From Lachnospiraceae bacterium (GTDB lineage Bacteria; Bacillota; Clostridia; Lachnospirales; Lachnospiraceae), in assembly GCA_024691425.1 (NCBI GenBank), contig JAILNQ010000081.1, positions 1 to 64,000 on the forward strand: DNA of 64,000 nt, written 5' to 3'. A program made the translations under genes and the position numbers. A model generated the notes under the pieces. The model worked only from the letters and a program-made list of their open reading frames with translations. It was not told the origin of the DNA and searched no databases. Each line of letters starts with the position of its first letter. Within the stretch, counting starts at the first letter, position 1. Positions 26,407 through 34,539 of the stretch are shown here, piece after piece.

Positions 26407-28074
26407 TCATGAATTCGGCAGCTTGAAGCTGCTCTTTAAAGATACTACCCTGTTGAACACCGGCTCGCCGGGCTTCGAATCCCTGCTGTCAACGCAGAAG
26501 AATCCGTTCCTTACGAACTGGAATGACTCATATATCTTCGCTTCCTTCAGAGAAGGCTCCAGCATGCAGTGCTCCATGACTTTAATGGAATCGGGATTCA
26601 GGTTGAGGCTTCCGTCCTCATTGTAAACTCCCTTCTCCTCGTCTATGAGATTCTCATAAAGTCTTACCGTTGCACCAAAAGCGGTCGCGGCATTTACCCA
26701 GTGTATCGTGCCCTTGACTTTCCTGTCGGGAGGGCAGCTGCCCTGTCTCGTCGCGGGATCATATGTGCAGTGCACGCATGTCACGTTCCCTTCGGCATCA
26801 GTCTCATATGACGTGCACGTTACGAAATACGCGTTCATGAGGCGCACCTCATTGCCGGGGAAAAGCCTGAAATACTTCTTCACGGGCTCCGCCATGAAGT
26901 CATCCCTTTCTATGTAAAGCTCCCTCGAGAAAGGAACTGAACGCGAGCCGAGCGATTCGTTCTCGAGGTTGTTCGGAACCTCGAAGTATTCGGTCTCGCC
27001 TTCGGGATAATTGTCTATTATGAGCTTTATCGGATCGAGAACTGCCATTACCCTCGGACGTGAAAGCTTGAGGTCTTCTCTTATGCAGTACTCGAGCATC
27101 GCATAATCGACCGATGAATTGCTCTTCGAAACGCCGCAAAGTTCAACGAACGTACGGAGCGACTTGGGCGTGAAACCGCGCCTGCGAAGAGCCGCGATAG
27201 AGACGAGCCTCGGATCGTCCCATCCGTCAACTATGCCGTCCTCAACGAGCTTCTTGATGTATCTCTTTCCCGTCACAACGTTCGTCAGATACATCTTAGC
27301 GAACTCGATCTGCCTCGGCGGATGCGGATATTCAAGCTCGTTCACAACCCAGTCGTAGAGCGGCCTGTGGTCCTCGAACTCGAGCGTGCAGCACGAATGC
27401 GTCACACCCTCGATAGCATCTTCTATCGGATGCGCGAAATCGTACATCGGATAGATGCACCATTTATCTCCCGTGTTGTGATGGCTCATATGAGCGACTC
27501 TGTAAATTACGGGATCGCGCATGTTGATGTTCGGGCTCGCCATGTCTATCTTCGCGCGAAGAACCTTCTCTCCGTCGGCATACTTTCCGTCCTTCATTTC
27601 CTCGAAGAGCTTGAGGTTCTCTTCGATGCTGCGGTTCCTGTAAGGGCTTTCCTTGCCGGGAGTATCGAACGTTCCCCTGTATTCTTTTATCTCATCGGCG
27701 GTAAGATCGCATACGAACGCCTTGCCTTTTTTGATGAGCTTCACCGCCGCCTCGTACATCTGGTCGAAATAGTCCGATGCAAAGAACAGCCTGTCCTCCC
27801 AGTCGGCACCGAGCCATGCAACGTCCTCTTTGATCGATTCGACGAACTCGGTTTTCTCTTTCGTCGGATTTGTATCGTCGAACCTTAAGTTGAACTTTCC
27901 GCCGTATTCCTTTGCAAGACCGTAGTTGAGAAGTATAGCCTTCGCATGCCCTATGTGCAGGTAGCCGTTAGGCTCGGGCGGAAAACGCGTATGGACCTCT
28001 TCGTATTTTCCCTCTTCGAGATCCTTATCGATCATCATCTCTATGAAATTTCTTGAAACATTTTCTTCACTCAT
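26407..28074 (-). CDS. glnS: Glutaminyl-tRNA synthetase
   Basis: 555 residues, normal length. Class I motif HIGH in [15 protein letters not shown], GlnRS-type VEGWDDPR equivalent ([10 protein letters not shown]), [13 protein letters not shown] and CIREDL segments, and a two-barrel anticodon-binding C-terminal half (about 340-550). The second class I signature, usually VMSKR, reads VVTGKR; the catalytic Lys is kept but Met-Ser is replaced by Thr-Gly. It charges tRNA-Gln directly, implying that tRNA-Gln need not go through GatCAB. No T-box leader fits the 31-base upstream gap. Confidence 0.96.
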   Translation of the reverse strand: MSEENVSRNFIEMMIDKDLEEGKYEEVHTRFPPEPNGYLHIGHAKAILLNYGLAKEYGGKFNLRFDDTNPTKEKTEFVESIKEDVAWLGADWEDRLFFASDYFDQMYEAAVKLIKKGKAFVCDLTADEIKEYRGTFDTPGKESPYRNRSIEENLKLFEEMKDGKYADGEKVLRAKIDMASPNINMRDPVIYRVAHMSHHNTGDKWCIYPMYDFAHPIEDAIEGVTHSCCTLEFEDHRPLYDWVVNELEYPHPPRQIEFAKMYLTNVVTGKRYIKKLVEDGIVDGWDDPRLVSIAALRRRGFTPKSLRTFVELCGVSKSNSSVDYAMLEYCIREDLKLSRPRVMAVLDPIKLIIDNYPEGETEYFEVPNNLENESLGSRSVPFSRELYIERDDFMAEPVKKYFRLFPGNEVRLMNAYFVTCTSYETDAEGNVTCVHCTYDPATRQGSCPPDRKVKGTIHWVNAATAFGATVRLYENLIDEEKGVYNEDGSLNLNPDSIKVMEHCMLEPSLKEAKIYESFQFVRNGFFCVDSRDSKPGEPVFNRVVSLKSSFKLPNS

Positions 28075-28105
28075 CAGTAATTCTCCGCTGAATATTTTCT
28101 GCCGG

Positions 28106-29476
28106 TTACATTCTCAGGTATTCGTAGTGCGCCATAAGTTCCGGCGGAATAGCGTTGCCGGCTTTTTCTATCCTTCCTGTCGCTATATCGAAAAGATGCT
28201 GCTCATGAGCAGTCTTGTGAACGAATCTTTCTATGAGCTGCACATACTGCGGATTGGTCGCTATCGCACCCTCGCGTATGATTTTCGAGAAGGGACAGTA
28301 GTTGAACAGTATCGCACGCACTACCTTGTTGTGCCGCAGCGCACCCGAGCTTTCGTACATGATGTATGTCATGTAGTCCGCAATGAACATCTCCTTGTAG
28401 CTCTTGCGGTGCTTGACCATGGCGGCCTTTATCCTCTCTTTCGCTTCCGTGGAAAGATCCCGGTTCTTCCTGTATGTATCTATATAGTCAACGTAATCGC
28501 TTGTCAGCGATCTCTCGGAAAGGTCGTTCCATCTAGCGCCCTGAATTCTCTTGCAGAGCTCCCACCTGAATTCCGCGCACATCTTTATGAGTACTCCGGA
28601 AAGGTCCTCCTCTTCAGCGATAGGAAGAAGGAATCTTCCGGGCGTCGTTCTCTTCGCGCCGGTGATCTCCTGCCACATCGCGCCTCTCGTTCCGACGAGC
28701 GGCATGAGAATGATGTCGGGCAGCACCTCGACCTGAATGAACGTCTTGTCGAGCCCGAGCTCAGGCGCAGTATAAACAGTCTGTCTGTAGAAGAGCGAAA
28801 AATCGATCCCCTTTACTATGGAGAGCATCTTGTTGACCGTCGCATAGCTGAGTAAAGATTTATCGAGCGGCTTTGTGAGCGTCTGTCCAGAAAAGAACGG
28901 AACGAACGTCGTCACCCTTGAGCTCAGCATCTTGCTCGCCGATCTGAACATGTTATCTATCTCGAACTTGACTCTTGCTTCGCCGTCCTCGAGAGCTTCT
29001 CTCTCCTGCTGATCGGTTATCTCTCCGTCCCTTTTTCTCTTGCGGAGCGTAGTTATATAGTCCGTCGAAAAATCATCTATCGAAGGATCCTTCTTGCAAG
29101 AATAGATGAGGCGCAGCCACTGATAGAACGTGAACACGCGCATTTCCTCATCATGTCCTATGCTGACGGCCAGGTCGTGCAGTATCTGAGTGTTCTCTTC
29201 GCCGGCAAGCTCCTCGTCTATGTATCCGAAATAGAGGAACATGAAAATCTCTTCCGGAATATGTCTGTCCTCAAGCGTCTTGAAGAACACAAGCTTATAG
29301 AGCTCATAAAAATATGAGCCGAGCTCCTTGCGCAGCCTTCTGGCAGCGTCATCCGGAGCGCTCTGGTCCTCCATTGCAGCAAACTCCTTGATCTTGCTAT
29401 AGATCTTTTCTTTATTGGCATCCGGCACGCCGGCATACCCGAGAATGTTCATGCATGAATCAGAAAAAGCAGACAT
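28106..29476 (-). CDS. Conserved hypothetical protein, 456 residues
   Basis: The ATG at 29476 is chosen because GGGGGA lies 4 bases upstream; an ATG four codons earlier lacks an RBS. Soluble, helical and rich in aromatic and charged residues, with no signal peptide or membrane segment. Features seen: [21 protein letters not shown] near 55-80, a strand-rich central part ([20 protein letters not shown], about 255-275) and a C-terminal helical part with [10 protein letters not shown]. No recognisable catalytic motif or family. It is the first gene of the glnS/DUF2225/foldase operon and has its own promoter. Confidence 0.75.
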   Translation of the reverse strand: MSAFSDSCMNILGYAGVPDANKEKIYSKIKEFAAMEDQSAPDDAARRLRKELGSYFYELYKLVFFKTLEDRHIPEEIFMFLYFGYIDEELAGEENTQILHDLAVSIGHDEEMRVFTFYQWLRLIYSCKKDPSIDDFSTDYITTLRKRKRDGEITDQQEREALEDGEARVKFEIDNMFRSASKMLSSRVTTFVPFFSGQTLTKPLDKSLLSYATVNKMLSIVKGIDFSLFYRQTVYTAPELGLDKTFIQVEVLPDIILMPLVGTRGAMWQEITGAKRTTPGRFLLPIAEEEDLSGVLIKMCAEFRWELCKRIQGARWNDLSERSLTSDYVDYIDTYRKNRDLSTEAKERIKAAMVKHRKSYKEMFIADYMTYIMYESSGALRHNKVVRAILFNYCPFSKIIREGAIATNPQYVQLIERFVHKTAHEQHLFDIATGRIEKAGNAIPPELMAHYEYLRM

Positions 29477-29511
29477 CGTATCCCCCATGGCATAATTCAG
29501 CTTATCCCATA

Positions 29512-29540
29512 ATTATATGATATCAACGGATGAATTACAA
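29512..29540 (-). promoter_or_regulatory. Promoter of the hypothetical / glnS / foldase operon
   Basis: Minus-strand TTGTAA (29540-29535), 17 bases, TATAAT (29517-29512), 35 bases before the ATG at 29476. Confidence 0.75.
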
Positions 29541-29566
29541 ACAGAAATACGTCATCCGGCATATAT

Positions 29567-30013
29567 CTAATAGAACATCTTCTGTTCCTTATCCTCTATT
29601 CCTCTGCCCTCGCTCCATGAAGGCTGCATCTTCTCTATGCGCAGAGGCTCTCCGGCCTTTATCACCACCTGGTAATCGTCCTCATAGACTATTTCACCGG
29701 GCATGTTCGTGTAGACTACGTAATACGGATGGTTGTACTTTTCGAGCAGCCAGAGCGCTGGCTTGATGAGCTTCATCATCATCTCCGTGTTCTCCGTTTT
29801 GAAAAAGCAGACCACGTTCTCCCTGCGCATGCACTGCGGCGGCCACGGAAGGATTTCCGCGAACCACGCATCTATCTCCCTGAAGAGGTCTGCATCCTCC
29901 TCATCCATCACGTTGTTCTGTATGAGCCCCCAGCACATGCTGAAGATGCCCTTCGCATACATCGTGTTCTCAGCCAGCTCTCTTCCCTGGATGCGCACAT
30001 ACTTGAAATCCAT
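29567..30013 (-). CDS. Hypothetical protein, 148 residues
   Basis: Starts at the ATG at 30013, which has AAGGAG 8 bases upstream; the longer frame has no RBS. Alpha/beta soluble protein with an acidic middle (NNVMDEEDADLF), an LPWPPQCMRRENVVCFF segment and a strand pair YYVVYTNMPGEIVYED. No membrane segment and no known motif. It lies 57 bases after the PurF-like gene and may be cotranscribed with it, ahead of a separate promoter for the next operon. Function not recognised. Confidence 0.65.
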   Translation of the reverse strand: MDFKYVRIQGRELAENTMYAKGIFSMCWGLIQNNVMDEEDADLFREIDAWFAEILPWPPQCMRRENVVCFFKTENTEMMMKLIKPALWLLEKYNHPYYVVYTNMPGEIVYEDDYQVVIKAGEPLRIEKMQPSWSEGRGIEDKEQKMFY

Positions 30014-30070
30014 ACAAGAGTCTCCTTCCGTTCTGTACATCCGCCCATCAGGATCCGGATGCGGCGAAAA

Positions 30071-31516
30071 TCATGAGCCGGATTTTCCCGGGCAGTTCTT
30101 GCAGCTGCTGCAGTCTCCCTGCTTGTCCCAGCAGTATGTGCAGAGCTTCGACTTATCTATTCCGACAGATTTGACCATGTCATCAAGACGATGGAAACGA
30201 AGCGATGTGAATCCGAGCTGTTTCCTTATGTCCTCAAGCATCTGCTCGTATCTGCCGCTGTCAGGATCGGCATATTCTGCAAGTATCTCATCAGATACGT
30301 TCTCGCCTTCTCTCTCCCTTATGACACGTCTCGTTATAAGATCGTACTCCGAATTGGACCTCGAGAAATTCAGGAACCTGCATCCGTACAGGAGCGGCGG
30401 GCACGCAGGCCTTATATGAACTTCTTTTGCGCCGCTGTTGTAGAGGAATTCAGTCGTCTCGCGCAGCTGCGTTCCCCTTACTATCGAGTCGTCGATAAGG
30501 AGCAGTGATTTATCACGTATCAGCTCATCAACAGGGATCAGCTTCATGTGGGCGATCAGATTTCTCATGCTCTGATCAGTCGGCATGAACGATCTCGGCC
30601 ATGTCGGAGTGTACTTGATGAAGGGGCGGGCGAACGGGATGCCGGACCTGTTAGCATATCCTATCGCATGTGCTATTCCTGAATCGGGAACGCCTGCAAC
30701 AAGGTCGGGATCGACGTTGTCACGCTCGGCCAGCATGGCTCCGCAGTTGTAACGCATGCTCTCGACGTTGACTCCCTCATATGTCGAATTCGGATATCCG
30801 TAATAGATCCAGAGGAACGTGCAGATCTTCATCGTCTCCTGCGGAGGACTTATCGTTTCATATCCGTCCGGAGTTATGTAAACTATTTCTCCAGGCCCAA
30901 GCTCTTTCTCATCCGTATATCCGATATTGATGTATGCGAAGCTTTCAAACGATACGCAGTACCCGTCTTCCTTCTTTCCGATCATGACAGGCGTCCTGCC
31001 GTAAAAATCCCTTGCCGCGTAAAGTCCCTCTTCGGTCATGATCATGAGAGTCATCGAGCCGCTGACTTTCTGCTGAACATATTTTATTCCTTCAAGGAAT
31101 GAATCCTTCTGATTGACGAGGCAGGCAACGAGCTCGGTAGGATTGATATTGCTTCCGCTCATCGCAAGGAACTGCGTCCTGTTAGTCGAAACTTCCTCAA
31201 CAAGCTCTTCAAGGTTATCTATCCTTCCTACGGTCGTTATGGCGAACGTCCCGAGATGAGACCTGATGAGCAGCGGCTGAGGCTCATAATCCGAGATGCA
31301 CCCGATGCCGAGGTTTCCCTTAAGCTCCGTAACGTCCCTGTCGAACTTCGTCCTGAAAGGAGAATTCGTTATGTTGTGTATCGCACGGTCGAATCCTTTC
31401 TCTCCGAAAACCGTCATACCGGCCCGTCTTGTTCCGAGATGCGAATGATAATCCGTTCCGAAGAAAAGGTCCCATACACAGTCCTTCTTTGATGCTACGC
31501 CGAAAAATCCACCCAT
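30071..31516 (-). CDS. PurF-like amidophosphoribosyltransferase lacking the glutaminase cysteine
   Basis: 481 residues with the two-domain PurF architecture. The N-terminal nucleophile-hydrolase domain starts MGGFFGV where active enzymes read MCGIFG, so the catalytic Cys is Gly. The Arg-Tyr-Ser-Thr glutamine-binding motif is also absent (GIGCISDYEP). The C-terminal phosphoribosyltransferase domain keeps the PRPP loop LLIDDSIVRGTQ. Cysteines in KICTF, RPACPP and LCTYC match the Fe-S cluster positions known for Bacillus PurF. Inference: ammonia-dependent or regulatory paralogue. AAGGAG precedes the ATG. Not in a pur operon here. Confidence 0.85.
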   Translation of the reverse strand: MGGFFGVASKKDCVWDLFFGTDYHSHLGTRRAGMTVFGEKGFDRAIHNITNSPFRTKFDRDVTELKGNLGIGCISDYEPQPLLIRSHLGTFAITTVGRIDNLEELVEEVSTNRTQFLAMSGSNINPTELVACLVNQKDSFLEGIKYVQQKVSGSMTLMIMTEEGLYAARDFYGRTPVMIGKKEDGYCVSFESFAYINIGYTDEKELGPGEIVYITPDGYETISPPQETMKICTFLWIYYGYPNSTYEGVNVESMRYNCGAMLAERDNVDPDLVAGVPDSGIAHAIGYANRSGIPFARPFIKYTPTWPRSFMPTDQSMRNLIAHMKLIPVDELIRDKSLLLIDDSIVRGTQLRETTEFLYNSGAKEVHIRPACPPLLYGCRFLNFSRSNSEYDLITRRVIREREGENVSDEILAEYADPDSGRYEQMLEDIRKQLGFTSLRFHRLDDMVKSVGIDKSKLCTYCWDKQGDCSSCKNCPGKSGS

Positions 31517-31539
31517 GTTCTGTCTCCTTTTTTATTTGA

Positions 31540-31545
31540 TCTATA
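31540..31545 (-). promoter_or_regulatory. Possible -10 box before the PurF-like gene
   Basis: TATAGA on the minus strand, about 23 bases upstream of the ATG, with only a poor -35 (TAAAAA) 17 bases away. It follows the terminator of the upstream gene, so some promoter is expected here. Confidence 0.3.
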
Positions 31546-31573
31546 GCCGAAGCGTTTCTCGGTTTTTAACCGC

Positions 31574-31610
31574 AAAAAAGAGCAGCCGATCCGCGCAAGG
31601 ATCACTGCTC
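31574..31610 (-). terminator. Terminator overlapping the end of the zinc-ribbon TPR gene
   Basis: Hairpin GAGCAG/CTGCTC plus inner GATCC/GGATC with a small asymmetric bulge, followed by six T on the minus strand. The stop codon and last codons of the TPR gene form part of the 5' arm. Confidence 0.82.
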
Positions 31611-32993
31611 CAGATATTCCGCCGCATCCGCGGCGTTCTGTGTTTCGGAAAAATCGGTGATGACCCTTCTGTAGATTTCTGCGGCCTTCTCCGTTTCTCC
31701 CGATTCTCTGTATGCATATGCAAGGTCCATGAGATAGTCGGAATTTTCCGGATCTAGCTCTATGACCTTCGTATAGTATTCTGCCGCTGTTGCGTAGTCC
31801 TTCGTCTTGAAAGCTTCCTTCGCAAGCTTTATGTAATACTTGAGTGCATCTCCTGCGGCGGTTTCCTGCAGTTTCGCATAAAGATCCCTGAATTCGTCCG
31901 ACGCGCCGAGAAGATAATCCGCGCCGACATCCGCAAGCTCCTCCATGACTTTGCCTGAATTTGACGGTTCTTCGAGATAGAGCCTTGCCGCACGCAGCAG
32001 CCTGTCGTTTTCTGTCGTGGCACCGTTCGTTCCGGTGAGCTCCTCGATCTGATGCGACAGCTCATTGTTCTGCGCCTCAAGAGTTTCCGCCTTTTTGATC
32101 GACTCCTGATGTGAAGCTTTCTCAGCTGTCAGCTCCTCGCTCACAGCCATGAATTTTTCATCGTTTTCTTTCGTTGCTAAGCTTATCTTTCCCGGAAGGA
32201 TGAGATACCAGCTTATCGCGATGCCGATTATGAGTCCGATCACGATATTTATGATGCTCGAAAATCCCCGCTTCTCCTTCGCGCCAACAGGCTGGATGAT
32301 CGTATCGTTGCCGTTCTGATACGTTATTATGTCCTGCGGAAGAAGAGCGGCGCTTCCGTCGCCGGCATTCGCCTGTTCGGTGATGAGGCTGTTTATCTCC
32401 TTTAAATACCTCTGCGTCGTAGTATCGTTCCTGTCGATCTTTATGGCGCGCAGAAGCGTTCTCCTGGCCTTGTCATAATCCTTCGTCTCGATGTATAAAA
32501 GCGCCAGAAGCTGATAACCTCTTATGAGGTTCTCATTGATCGAAAGCACCTTCTTGAGCTGGACTATCGCAAGATCCTGGCTGTTCTGGTAGCAGAAATT
32601 GAGTGCCTGGTTGAACTTCTTTATCGTCTGGTTTATGGTATCGAGCCTTGCAGGATTGCTCTGCAGGAAGCTGATGTATTCATCGGCGACGTTCTTCTTG
32701 CTCTCATAGTTCTTGCTGATTATCCATTCAGAAAGAGCCGGAACCACCTCACCCCTTTCGAAGTAACACAGTCCCAGCAGGTTTCTCGCATCGATATTCC
32801 TTTTGTTGTATTTAAGGCTCTCATTAAGGGATGCAATCGCTCCCGAGATATCGCGCACGTTAGCCTTTGCAAGACCGTCATTATAGAGCATGTTGGACAT
32901 GCACATGATATGCCTGTACGTTCTGACATAGGCGCCGCAGGACATGCAGTAGTCCTCAGGGCCGAGGCGATTGCCGCATGCGTAACATTTCAT
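31602..32993 (-). CDS. Zinc-ribbon TPR membrane protein
   Basis: 463 residues. An N-terminal zinc ribbon (CYACGN near 3-8 and CMSCGA near 16-21) is followed by TPR helices (about 30-205), a membrane helix (about 245-265, IINIVIGLIIGIAISWYLI) and a coiled coil (270-320, SHQIEEL). A second TPR block (about 345-463) contains DYATAAEYYTKVIELDPENSDYLMDLAYAYRESG. A scaffold with one domain on each side of the membrane is likely; partners are unknown. Its ATG overlaps the stop of a 49-residue gene by four bases, and both are downstream of a FapA-like gene. Confidence 0.85.
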   Translation of the reverse strand: MKCYACGNRLGPEDYCMSCGAYVRTYRHIMCMSNMLYNDGLAKANVRDISGAIASLNESLKYNKRNIDARNLLGLCYFERGEVVPALSEWIISKNYESKKNVADEYISFLQSNPARLDTINQTIKKFNQALNFCYQNSQDLAIVQLKKVLSINENLIRGYQLLALLYIETKDYDKARRTLLRAIKIDRNDTTTQRYLKEINSLITEQANAGDGSAALLPQDIITYQNGNDTIIQPVGAKEKRGFSSIINIVIGLIIGIAISWYLILPGKISLATKENDEKFMAVSEELTAEKASHQESIKKAETLEAQNNELSHQIEELTGTNGATTENDRLLRAARLYLEEPSNSGKVMEELADVGADYLLGASDEFRDLYAKLQETAAGDALKYYIKLAKEAFKTKDYATAAEYYTKVIELDPENSDYLMDLAYAYRESGETEKAAEIYRRVITDFSETQNAADAAEYLEQ

Positions 32994-33139
32994 AGTTCTT
33001 TGTTCTCTTTTTCTCTGCGGAGCATCTCGAGCATGATGTCTGTCATATCCGTAAGCTCATGTTCCCTTACGGCATTCTCGACTTCCTCTACTTCCATGCT
33101 CGGATGGAATTTCTTCAGTTCTTCCTCAAAATTTATCAT
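32990..33139 (-). CDS. Small acidic helical protein (49 residues)
   Basis: An unbroken 49-codon frame from ATG at 33139 to TGA at 32990. It overlaps the FapA-like gene upstream by ATGA and the TPR gene downstream by ATGA, so it bridges the two exactly. The product (MINFEEELKKF at the start, MLRREKENKEL at the end) is predicted to be helical and amphipathic, with many Glu and Lys and no Cys or membrane segment. The double stop/start overlap strongly supports real, coupled translation. No family recognised. Confidence 0.8.
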   Translation of the reverse strand: MINFEEELKKFHPSMEVEEVENAVREHELTDMTDIMLEMLRREKENKEL

Positions 33140-34521
33140 ATCGATTTTACCTCAATTGTGTCGCTGCCCGAAGGCCTGTAGAACTTCACGTGATTCATCG
33201 GACTTTTCACGATCATCTCCTTGTTGTCGATGATGACCGTGACTCCCGGATTGACCGTATCCTCGATCGTGATCGCAGCTTCCATTCCGACGTTTATCGT
33301 CTCTTCGATCTCAGCGAGCTCCTTCTCGACATGCTCAAGGAGCCGCATGTCTCTATTGAGCCTTCTTGTAAGGGTGCTTATCTTGGCGTCCTTGACGTCC
33401 TTAGGATCGTTCGTGATCCTTATATCCCTTATCTGCTGTATCTCGTTCTTCGTCTTGCTTATGCTGGTCCTCGCGCTTTCCGCCTTCGTCGTAAGAAGGT
33501 GATGGCGCTTATCGTAATCCTCGCTTATACCGGATGCGACCTTTGTCTTTATCTCGGCTTTGTTTCCCGCATGGGCTGCCGTCATCTCACCGACGCTGTA
33601 GTTCGTGCCGCCGATTATGGCGCCTCTCCTGCCGCGTACTATGACCGATTTTCCGGCGGAGATTTTCGAATTGAGTATTATGTTCGACTCGACGTTCCCT
33701 TTCGCCTTCACTTCGGTGAACTCTATAAAGTTGGCATAAATGTTTCCGCCCGAAACAAGTCTTGCCTTTCCGGCTCCCTGTATGCCCTTCTTCAGGACTA
33801 TGTCGCCCTCAGCGATGATCGTCGCGGCTTCAACTGCGCCGTCGACCGTGACGGTTTTCGTTGCCCTTATGAAAGTTCCTGCTTCGACATTCCCATGGAC
33901 GATGACGTCGCCTCTGAAATCTATCCGTCCCGTAACAAGATCAAGGTCGCCGCGGAGTTCATAAAGGTCGCGTATGTGAAGCTTGAAGTTGTCATATTCA
34001 ACGCGGCCTTCCATCGCCGCTTTGTATGTATTGCCATCAAAGGATACCTCAAACCCGGATCCTTTGAGCGCCGGAAGATCCTTTGCAGGCTTGCATCTTA
34101 TCTCACGGTTCTTGACATCAAGGCCCGAGCTTCCCGGTACTGCGGGATGATAGACCGCGAGCAGATCTCCGGGACTGACGCTCTGTATGACGCTCATGCT
34201 CTGGTAGTCTACGGAACCGTCCGAACGTATCGCAGGGCTTTTGATCTCACCCGTGCTGAAAAGGAACTCGTAATAACCGTTCTGCGTCTCGATAAGGCTC
34301 CTGCCTTTTGCAACGACAATATCCTTATAGTAGATCTTTTCGTTGACTGCCTTCTCGATCTCGGAGTAAATGACGCCGGATATGACACCGTTTGCGCGCA
34401 GATAAACAGTCACGTCCTCAACGGTTATCGTCTCCCCCTCTGCAGGCGGAGTGATGAAAACCGTGGCGCTCATAGAGTCATCCGATATTTGGCATCTCCA
34501 CTTGTCTGTTGCAGCCGGCAT
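33136..34521 (-). CDS. FapA family protein (DUF342)
   Basis: 461 residues. N-terminal domain (1-100), then a long right-handed beta-helix (about 150-325) with many G-V and hydrophobic six-residue turns (GDVIVHGNVEAGTFI, GAVEAATIIAEGDIVL). A coiled coil (about 340-410) and a small C-terminal strand domain (VNPGVTVIIDNKEM) follow. FapA-like proteins are beta-helix polymers related in fold to bactofilins and often lie near motility or envelope genes. Downstream of valS by 18 bases. A truncated relative lies at the right edge of the window. Confidence 0.9.
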   Translation of the reverse strand: MPAATDKWRCQISDDSMSATVFITPPAEGETITVEDVTVYLRANGVISGVIYSEIEKAVNEKIYYKDIVVAKGRSLIETQNGYYEFLFSTGEIKSPAIRSDGSVDYQSMSVIQSVSPGDLLAVYHPAVPGSSGLDVKNREIRCKPAKDLPALKGSGFEVSFDGNTYKAAMEGRVEYDNFKLHIRDLYELRGDLDLVTGRIDFRGDVIVHGNVEAGTFIRATKTVTVDGAVEAATIIAEGDIVLKKGIQGAGKARLVSGGNIYANFIEFTEVKAKGNVESNIILNSKISAGKSVIVRGRRGAIIGGTNYSVGEMTAAHAGNKAEIKTKVASGISEDYDKRHHLLTTKAESARTSISKTKNEIQQIRDIRITNDPKDVKDAKISTLTRRLNRDMRLLEHVEKELAEIEETINVGMEAAITIEDTVNPGVTVIIDNKEMIVKSPMNHVKFYRPSGSDTIEVKSI

Positions 34522-34539
34522 GCTTACCTGCCTTTCAGT

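Noticed and set aside
30071-31516. Sequencing error explaining the missing PurF cysteine
   Set aside because: The glutamine-binding motif is also changed and the frame is clean throughout, which points to real divergence.
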